Assembly: GCF_901709675.1 (NCBI RefSeq)
Contig: NC_051095.1
Span: forward strand, 1,946,795-2,010,794
Source: Syngnathus acus
Taxonomy: Eukaryota > Chordata > Actinopteri > Syngnathiformes > Syngnathidae
Direction: 5' to 3'
DNA length: 64,000 nt
The notes beneath the pieces were generated by a model. That model was not told the origin of the DNA, did no database searches, and was given only the letters and a program-made list of their open reading frames with translations. Positions 55,778-64,000 of the stretch are shown one piece after another; position 1 is the first letter of the stretch; every line of letters begins with the position of its first letter. The translations under genes were made by a program, and so were the position numbers.

Positions 55778-56989
55778 TCAGCGCAGCGAGCTGGGCATGC
55801 AGTCACAAAGAGCCCTCCTCTCCGCCCTCAGCACCAGCGACTCGGTCTGCGCCGCAAAAACAGCATACGCACAGTAAGGAGAGTTACGTTCTTCTGATAG
55901 CATAAGCAAGCTAACGCTAGCTTACCTATAACCTGACACGCAATGTGATCACTCATTGCATATCAAGTGTTGTGCGACAACTATTAAATATATTACAAAT
56001 TTGTTTTACCTGTCGGGTGGTTGGATAAATATGACAATCTTATGAAAAGGATAATATCAATAAAAAATGCGCAGGTGTATTTTTGTCCAGTCGGAGTTGC
56101 CGTCTTCACATTCTACATCTGTGGCTTTGAATGTGTGTGGCTTGAAATGAGCCAGAAGTTGAATCAGTGCTTCAACTTTTACCGGTTGTTCTCCTGTCAA
56201 TACTGAGGAATGCAATTTCAGAGAACTTTTGCCACTCGTAGCTCATTTTACTAAAAAGCGTTGGTCTTTTCAACTGTACTACCGATTCATTCAGAAGCAA
56301 TCTCACGGCAGGAATGAAAATAGGCCCCATACCCTGGCGTCCAAGTTGAAAGCAGTCTTTTTGAGATCCTGCAGGGCTCTCTGCATGAACTCAAACGCAT
56401 GGCAGTCGACGCAAGGGCGACCTGCAAAAAGAGACGCCATCCCTTCATTATTCCCACATTTAGCTCATCCTCAATAGTCATCAGCCAAATCACTGACATG
56501 TCGCTTGGGGGGAGGGGGGCGTACATATGAGACATTGCGAGCTGAGAAGTGTTTCTCATACAAACATATGATCATGACTTTACCACTGCATTGGCCTAGG
56601 TAAGTGGCAGCTAAAAATGACGTCGTTGCAAGGCAAAAGCAGGCGCGCTCAGTCAATCACCGTACCGCGTCTTTTGATTTATTTGTTGGTTTTCCAAGAT
56701 CTAGATAGATATTTAACTGTAACTTAGTGACATGGACGACGATGCCTTCCGACTTACGTTACGTAAAATAAAATAAAAATACGGTTTATGACGTATGAAC
56801 GGAAATCCGTCGTAAAGGGTTATTAGTCGGAACTGGCTCGCCATCGGGACCCAAACAGATCGGGCACCTACTTTCCGCGGGGATGACTGTCCCCGTCTCC
56901 CGGTCCGCATCCGCAGCACCACCGCGGCAGAGGACGAGCTGGGCCACCAACAGGAGCATCGCTGCCTGCATCATACCTCCAGATGCCAT
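55778..56989 (-). CDS. nicol1: NICOL1 (C4orf48 homologue), small secreted cofactor
   Basis: Three exons (5' to 3'): 56872-56989, 56333-56421, 55778-55846. They join in phase to 91 residues. Human C4orf48/NICOL1 is a secreted peptide that acts with NELL2 in lumicrine signalling and is also expressed in brain. The N-terminus is a signal peptide (MQAAMLLLVAQLVLC). The mature core is PCVDCHAFEFMQRALQDLKK, then TAFNLDAR and an end with ERRALCDCMPSS; four cysteines in CxxC and CxC pairs are kept. Three in-frame ATGs lie upstream (56992, 57031 and this one). I chose 56989 because it has A at -3 and G at +4. The gene is divergent from nelfa, as at human 4p16.3, which supports the identification. Confidence 0.88.
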
Positions 56990-56992
56990 CAT

Positions 56993-57722
56993 CCAATACC
57001 TACGCGTGTGGATTTTGCTTATTCTTTGCACGCAGCCAACGATAACGCGAGCTCCGTTTACCTACCCCGAATCTGTCGACGTTTTGTTTTTGGGAACACC
57101 AGGTCAGTGCCAAATGCTCGTGGAGATGTTATTGATGAGGCGAGCCGTGCGCATGCGCATGGCTCGGCTAGAGGGCAAAACCGCAGGACCTCAAACTAAA
57201 AATTGAGATGATCGGACCTGTGAATCAACACCGTCCATACAGAAACGGTGAGGAAAAAACAACACAATGATCCATTCTGTTCTAATGTAAAGAAAGGCAA
57301 ATAGCAAATAACTAAAAGATGCTTGTAAAAATAACATTGCTAAAAGTCGAAGTACTGATTCAAGTAAATTCGAAAATTACAAGTGCAAAATTAAAATTTC
57401 TTAAATATCTGTCTTTCTTAAATAGCTGTCTGTCTATCAATAGACGCACACACACACGCACACTTTAAATGTGTTCGCGCGCGCGCACGCACACACAACG
57501 TTATTAAATAAAGTGAAGTTTCCCGACACGTTGTAACATAACAATAATGAGAAATAGTGCAAACATATATATTTTGATCTTTATACTTTTTTTTTTCCTT
57601 CCAATTTTATCTTTCTTTCAATGCTGTTCAACGGCCTCCACGCAGACGTGGGCGGGGTCCTGACTGTCGTTCTCTTAGTAGTCCATTAAAATGCCCGAAC
57701 TCAAAACACTTCTTTTTCCAAG
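56993..57722. other. Bidirectional promoter region nicol1 / nelfa
   Basis: A span of 730 bp separates the two divergent start codons. The nicol1 side is GC-richer, the middle is AT-rich with a CA/CG tract near 57445-57500, and the nelfa side has no evident TATA box. Confidence 0.5.
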
Positions 57723-60700
57723 ATGGCGTCGATGAAGGACAGCGACACTGGCCTGTGGCTTCACAACAAACTGGGCTCTACGGACGAGCTGTGGACGCCG
57801 CCGAGCATCGCGTCGCTCCTCACCGTGTCCGTCATCGACAACATTCGCCTTTGCTTCTCGACTTTGTCGCCGCCCGTCAAGCTCAAGTTGCTCCTCGGGA
57901 TGCTGCATCTCCCCCGGCGGACCGTGGACGAGGTGGGCGACCTCCAGCAACATCTCGTACACCGTTCCCTCGCACTTATCCTCGGCCAAGTTGTCTTCAA
58001 AGGGGAAGAAGCTGCTCTACCTTGACTCCCGTCTCCCGAACGCGTCGTCGCTATTGTCCTTCGGCGCGCTGCAAAAACACTAGTCGGCTGCTTTAGCATT
58101 AGCACGCTAGCTTCCGACACAGAGGACGATGACGAGACGAGAACCAGCGAATTTAAACCGAAAACGCGACGCGTCCTCCTCTTACTGAGGCAGCCAGTAC
58201 TTTCCGCGCACCTGAGGTCGACCCCATCCACCAGTTGTGGGCGTTTTATCACCGAACGTCTGCGGTTCTCGTTCAGACAAATTGACGGACTGGGGGGAAA
58301 AACAGAACCGAGGGGGCGGTACCGTCCCTGGAATCTTGTTTCCCAGCCTTTATTGCGCCGAGGCACGCGTTTTAAATGAGTGGAATCTCACGCCTGCTTC
58401 TTTTCTTTTTCAGTTTCTTTTCAAACTTTGATTTCAGTATTTCAAAAAGTCAAAATCTGCTTTATTGTCAATTTCTTCACATGCCAAGACACACAAAGAG
58501 TTTGAAAGTTGATCTGAACTTTCTCCCCAATGCCCAGACTGTTTGGAATGGTCGCTTCAACCGGAGTACCACGCACACAAGCGATATTGAAAATTGGATG
58601 ATGTTTTGTTTCAGGAAGAACAACAACTCCATAGAAAATAATTCCACGTCATAATGTATCATTCACAGTAGATTTCATGTCACTACAACACTAAATGTTA
58701 TTCATGTTACGCGTACGCCACTAGAATTTTTTCCAATATTGAGTTAGTTGATGAAAGAAGTCTAAATGGTTTTTTTTTTTTTGTGCTTGCCAGATGAAGG
58801 AGGCTCTCTCCGAGATAATCCAGCTGGCCACGGTGGACTCTGAGCCGTGGGTGCTGATGGTCGCAGACATTCTCAAGTCCTTCCCGGAGACAGGCTCCCT
58901 CAATCTGGATTTGGAGGAACAGAATCCAAACGTGCAAGACATCCTTGGCGAGCTCAGGGAGAAAGGTAAGAGAAAGGCTTGCTTGCAAATGGATTTTTTT
59001 GGTGCAAGATTTCTTTTGTTCAATATTGAATGTCTCTCTCTTGGCATGCCGGCGTAGTTGCGGAGTGCGAGGCGTCCGCCATGCTTCCCTTGGAATGCCA
59101 GTACCTGAACAAGAGCGCGCTGACCACGCTGGTAGGACCCCTCACGCCCCCCGTGAAACATTTCCAGCTGAAGAGGAAGCCCAAGAGCGCCACCCTCCGA
59201 GCCGAGCTGTTGCAGAAATGTAAGTCGTCTTTTCTTGCTTGCCAAAGCGCGGTGGCGCCAAACTGCTTTTGTCTTTTCCAGCCACAGAGACGGCACAGCA
59301 GCTGAAGAAGACTGCCGGGGTGCCTTTCCATGCCAAAGGGAGAGGCTTGGTCAAAAAGATTGACACTACCAGTAAGTGTTGCCTCGCTCTGGGCCATTTG
59401 GGTCGTTGGGTAATCCAAAAGCCAAATATCCCTCGGCCACCTACTGGGACTCATTGATTTGTTTGAATTCATTGTAGCCCCTCTCAAGGGGATTCCCAAG
59501 GCCCCATTTCGCAGCCCCACGGCTCCGAGCATGTTCAGCCCCCCCAGCAACCGAGCGGCCATCGCACCAGTGCGCACGCCCCTGCGCAAGGAGCGCGGGG
59601 TCAAGGTATCGCGCTACCGTCGTTGCCAACGCGCGGGCCGGCGAGCACCTATTGTTCGCATCGAGGTCGGGCTCCGTGGTCCAAGGCCTCATCCCGAGGA
59701 TTGCATTCTGCTTTGCAGCTGCTGGACATCAAAGAGCTCAACATGGTGGGAGCCGGAAGGGAAGCCAAAAGGCGTCGGAAAACTTTGGGTAAGCGCCGCA
59801 GTCCGAGTCAAGTTTCACGAGACTGGAACGGCTGGTGCCTCACGCCTTCCTTTTTTTGTAGACGCGGAAGCAGAAGAGAAAGCGGCCAAAGAAGAAGCGG
59901 TGGTGGAGAACACGACACCCGATTATGCCGCGGGCCTCGTCTCCGCACAGGTACTTGGATCTGAACCTTTGCGGTTTTTACGCAGACAGACGCAGATGCT
60001 TGGTCGATAGTCGAGACTGCTGCAGAGGAACGGCCATTTTGGTGCACAGCTAAAAAATTAAATGAATGATTGAAGTTGGTTTGCCCGCACACCCGACCGA
60101 CACGAGCCGCAAATGTCGCCGGCTTTACTGAGGCATTGATAGCGATACATGTTTTCTATGTTTTTGTCATTTGGTTGATCAAAAGGCCAACATGCACACG
60201 GCGTAACATATGTTTGATATTTTCCACGCACTCTTTTGTGTTAAAATATGGTCATTTGTGTAAAAAGTGCTGAAGTAAATATTTAACATGGGCAAGTGGG
60301 GGGCAGCCTTTATTTCTCATTTTGTGGCACCTGCATATTCTTGATTGTGTGAATCAAAAGAGGTAGCCGTCAAGCTCATTTTCTTTCGCAGAAACTCGGG
60401 GCGCTGAACGAGAACCCGCTGCCGTCGACCAGCTACCTTCCGGCCACGCCCAGCATGGTTCCTTCCTCCTCCTACATTCCCAGCTCCGAGGCTCAGCCAG
60501 GTGAGCCATCCTTCTTTCGCCGAAGCAGTACCCTCGCTCACCGCGCTGTCCGATCTCGCCCAAAGCGAACGCGGCCGGGTCCGGCTGGGACGCGCTGCAG
60601 TCGGCTCGACAGGCCGAGGAGCCGGTGGCGGCGGGCGCAGGCGCCCCCGCCGCCGCGCTCCCGGCCCAGTACAAGCAGAGGACACCCATGTACAATGCCG

Positions 60701-61983
60701 GCACGGCGGCCAACCCGGCCACCCCCGCCTCTCCCAGCACACCGGCCTCCACGCCGGCCAGCAACGGGCCGGCGGCGGCCGCCACCGCCGGCCAACCCGA
60801 GACGCCCGCTCAGCACCCAGCCGCGCCTCAGACGCCCACGCCTCCGCAACCTCAGCCCAAGAAGAATCTCTCGCTGACGGTACGGCGTCACTTGTGTGTT
60901 GACTGCGACTCGCATATTGAAGCAAAGTTTGTATTTTACAGAGGGACCAGATGTATGCAGCTCAGGAGATGTTCAAGACGGCCAACAAGGTGACCAGACC
61001 AGAGAAGGCCCTTATCTTGGGATTCATGGCGGGATCCAGAGGTACGTTGGTTGGTTGTTGGTTGGCGCCAAAAAAAAATAAAAAGCAGCCCTGGTTGTAC
61101 CTTTCACCTCAATCTATAAAAATGTCTTGGTTATATATAACATCCCGCGACCTACAAAAAGGTTTCCATCGCCATATGTTAAAACTAACAGAAAGGTGGC
61201 CAATTAAAGTTCTGTGTGGTGGTAGCGCCACCTACTGGCTACAGGAAATGATTCTTTGGTGTTTTTTCTGTTTGTGGTTAATTAACCAGATTTACTTAAT
61301 AATTCCTCTGACTCATTTAGGCCTTTGTGATGCTAAAACAGAGAGTTTGTGAGTTTTCTCGAAACGTTGTTGCTGTCGGACGCAACCGAGAGGTCTCATA
61401 AGTCAGTTTTTCATTTTTTCATATTTGTCTTGAAACCCTACGTGCTTTATTTATGACTGTCATGATAAAGAAATCTAATCAAAGTGTTTAATTTTGTCCA
61501 ACTTTGTTGATCTAGCAAAATACTGTATGCTAAAAAATTATGGGGATTCTGATGGTCTTATTAACATTTGTGAAAACATGAAACTTCACACACGATTAGT
61601 ACATGAGTATGGAACTCTGCACTCTACTGCCATCTATTGGTAGTCCCAGCGCACGGCGCTTACCAAGACTGTCATTGCTTTCCTACTAGCAATGTTTGAG
61701 TGTTCAAATATGTTTGAATGTTGAAAGTGTGTGTGTGTGTGGGGGGGGGGGCAATAAATACTCACTGTTATGAAATCATGAAATCTTTTGTCTTGTAGAG
61801 AACCCATGCCCGGAGCAGGGGGACGTCATCCAGATCAAGCTGAGCGAGCACACCGAGGTGTTGCCCAAAGCGGACGGCACGGGCAGCACCACCATGCTGG
61901 TGGACACCGTTTTCGAAATGAACTATTCCACGGGTCAATGGACCCGACTGAAAAAGTACAAGCCCATCACCAACACCTCCTGA
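57723..61983 (+). CDS. nelfa: Negative elongation factor A (NELF-A, WHSC2)
   Basis: Eleven exons join to 542 residues (human 528): 57723-57932, 58794-58965, 59058-59219, 59282-59371, 59478-59605, 59719-59788, 59862-59950, 60392-60500, 60566-60879, 60942-61041, 61799-61983. NELF holds RNA polymerase II at promoter-proximal pauses; NELF-A contacts the polymerase. Visible are the N-terminal helical domain (MASMKDSDTGLWLHNKL, then DILKSFPETGSLNLDLEEQN), CQYLNKSALTTL, the basic RREAKRRRKTL-type region (EAKRRRKTL), a Pro/Ala/Thr-rich middle and the C-terminal block EMFKTANKVTRPEKALILGF. The exon 9 acceptor (AAAG at 60562-60565) is the least certain junction. An alternative acceptor at 60640 keeps the frame but removes 25 residues. 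Otherwise all junctions are canonical. Confidence 0.95.
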
Positions 61984-62222
61984 GAGGTACCACAGGTGGA
62001 CTCCACTCGATCACATTCACAAGTTGCCGTTTGGGCCGAAACGAGCACCCGGGGAGAGAAGGTCGTTCCTCCTGCGCACGTGCAGAATATAGTTTCATTC
62101 GTTTGGCCTTCTCATTTAGTTTTGGTCACAGCGGGACTTTTTCGCAACGCGCCTAGCGGATAACGATGGTGCCGTTTTTCGTCGCCCACCCCCATTTCTT
62201 TTTTCCCCCCCGGACTAAAGGA

Positions 62223-62228
62223 AATAAA
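62223..62228 (+). terminator. nelfa: Poly(A) signal of nelfa
   Basis: AATAAA lies 240 bp after the stop codon. Confidence 0.75.
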
Positions 62229-62239
62229 ATAGAATGACA

Positions 62240-63000
62240 CCGACTGTTAAGACCTTGGTTTTGAAATCTTTTCATTTGTGTGATTTGTGGCACACAAGTC
62301 CCGATGGTTGATTAACATTCACGCAAACATCATAAAATGGATTACGAAGGCAACAGATCCAGTTTGACAGCTTAACGGAAAGAAAAAAAGAACAGCTATA
62401 GCGCTCAATCTGTGTTCCGAGAACTGAAGAACTCACTGCGCACACGCTCTGAGGAAATTGACACAAAGATGAGCTCATGTGTAAAGAGCTAAGCAGATTA
62501 AAGTTTGTCACCACCTCTGTAAATTTGTAACTTGAGATCTGTTTGAACATTTGGCAGAAATGTACACAAAATCAAGGTCTTGTGTTAACATGACAATGTA
62601 ACTTGGAACTATCAGCGCCACAATCGCTTAAAAGGTCTCAAATGTTAGAAAGGATAGAAAACAGCCCAAGCCACTCGATTGAAGCATTGCCGCAAAAAGC
62701 CAGAACATTTTGACTCATCGCTCCCCCTAAAAACTGTAAATATAAAGCAACCACCGACTCCCAAGCATCATCTCGTTCCACTTCAAATGAAACAGGTTGA
62801 TTTTTCATAGCTAACAACCAGGCTAAGCGCTAATAACCCCGGCTAAAGCTGCTCCCTCCTCTAGCTTCCTACTAGTTGCAGTCCCTGTCTACCGTTTCAG
62901 TCCACCCTGATCTGTGAACATTTCTAAAACTAGTGGAGGGGAAATGTCAAATCTGACGGGGAAGTGGCTGTTTTCCCCGAGCGTCCCTGGCAACCAGGGC
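62240..63000. other. Convergent spacer nelfa / faah2
   Basis: No gene is seen. It should hold the faah2 3' UTR, but I find no canonical minus-strand AATAAA. GCTAAC/GCTAA words cluster at about 62808-62850. Confidence 0.4.
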
Positions 63001-64000
63001 CTAGATCATCTTCATCCGGCGGCTGTTGGAGGGAGGCTCTCTCCAGCCTCCGAAGGCCTTCTCCAGGTAGAGCGCCAAGGCCAGCGGCAGCCGATCCTGC
63101 AGCTTCCCGCTCACTACCTGCACGCCCATGGGCAGACCCTCCTCGTTCAGACCCAAGGGGCACTGGGTGACCGGCAGGCCCAGAATATTGAAGATGCCTG
63201 AGGAAGGAGGCAAAGGCGTAGTTAGGCGAGGCGACGGATCGTCGGCGTCACTGCGTACCGGTGTAGGCGAAGTCAAGCGGTTGAAAGAGCGCGTGGTGAT
63301 GTTTTGGGGCCACCCTGGGATGCGTCGGGTAAAGAAGCACACCGTCGCTTCCCAACAGCTGGTCCACATCCTTCTGTAGCTTCTCCTTCAAGCCCACAAG
63401 GAAGGAGGACGGTGTGGGCGAAGACATCTTCTCCAAAATGGCCAGACCTGCACAGGTCAACATTTTGAGTTGCAGTTTGGAAGCACCTCACGCAGTTGTT
63501 GACGCTCACCAATGGCGGCCACGGTGTGGTGGGATTTTCCTACGAGGCTTTTCACCGCCTCCCATATGGGCCAGATCGGCCGGCCCGGCTCTCCCAACTC
63601 GTCGGCGAACGGAACCGGAGGCTGCGGGAGAGAATGGCGGTAATTCGGCGGGCGGGCGAGCGATGCGACATGCGCGGCGGCCGGCCGGCCGGCATCGCCT
63701 CGCACCTTGCCCTCTTTGTCGGGAAGAGCCATGAAAGCGTCCCAGATGCGAAAGCTGTAGCGCAGCTCGGGGAAGCGTACTTCTTGGACCGACACCCCGA
63801 GTTCCGCTTTGAGACGCTCCACCACCTGACAGAGAGGTGAGACGTGTCCCGAACACGCATTGAAGTCGAGGCGAGATTTTGATCTTTACGACGCGGACGT
63901 TTTGACTCGCCTGCTTCTGGATTTGTCTGAGTTCTTGGCTGACGGGGAACGTCAGAGGAGAACCGCCGTCGTCAGGGGTGGTAAAAAAACGCAGTTTTTT
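63001..64000 (-). CDS. faah2: Fatty-acid amide hydrolase 2 (C-terminal part, runs off the window)
   Basis: Five exons (5' to 3'): 63911-64000 (continues past the edge), 63706-63825, 63510-63621, 63259-63447, 63001-63197. They encode the last 235 residues. FAAH2 is a membrane-anchored amidase-signature serine hydrolase that cleaves fatty-acid primary amides and some endocannabinoids. This part lacks the catalytic Ser-Ser-Lys region, which lies further upstream. It shows PDDGGS, YSFRIWDAFMALPD, DGVLLYPTHPRVAPKHH, FAYTG, and the C-terminal GLPVTQCPLGLNEEGLPMGV typical of the family. The intron after the first visible exon starts with GC instead of GT (CAG|GCGAGT). The other junctions are GT-AG. 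Confidence 0.92.

Overview
The window is vertebrate nuclear DNA from a ray-finned fish, most likely a percomorph teleost with a compact genome. Introns of about 70-150 bp are common, exons have C/G-rich third codon positions, CA/TG and 4-bp microsatellites are frequent, and every protein I can rebuild is a vertebrate orthologue. I cannot name the species. Gene models were assembled by hand from exon translations, GT-AG junctions and phase checks. All seven complete models and one partial model close without a frameshift.

Layout from left to right: (1) 1-6.3 kb has no recognisable gene. (2) A single-exon neurogenin-type bHLH gene lies on the minus strand (6601-7140), inside roughly 10 kb of gene-free DNA that may hold its enhancers. 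(3) tbc1d2 (plus, 13.1-18.8 kb), a PH-coiled coil-TBC Rab GTPase-activating protein, carries an unusual Pro/His/Asp repeat domain of about 350 residues. (4) slc44a1 (minus, 26.4-21.3 kb) is a choline transporter. (5) abca1 (plus, 30.5-45.5 kb) is the cholesterol/phospholipid exporter, with 48 coding exons and 2292 residues. (6) polr2b (plus, 46.5-52.8 kb) is RNA polymerase II subunit RPB2, 1174 residues. (7) igfbp7 (minus, 54.8-53.0 kb). (8) nicol1/C4orf48 (minus, 57.0-55.8 kb) encodes a small secreted cofactor. (9) nelfa (plus, 57.7-62.0 kb) is an NELF complex subunit. (10) faah2 (minus, 64.0-63.0 kb) is cut by the right edge.

The order joins blocks that are separate in human. tbc1d2 plus slc44a1-abca1 corresponds to 9q22-q31, polr2b-igfbp7 to 4q12, nicol1-nelfa to 4p16.3 and faah2 to Xp11. 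Three pair arrangements match human: slc44a1/abca1 as close neighbours, polr2b/igfbp7 tail to tail, and nicol1/nelfa head to head. Functionally the window holds a lipid-linked group (choline import, cholesterol/phospholipid export, fatty-acid amide hydrolysis) and a transcription group (RPB2, NELF-A, a proneural factor). I take this as inherited synteny, not an operon-like unit.

I found no wholly new system. The best leads are a strongly codon-biased, hydrophobic 90-codon extension read through the last slc44a1 donor; the tbc1d2 repeat domain; a possible intronic poly(A) isoform of tbc1d2; and an 8-mer miR-33 seed site in the abca1 3' UTR.
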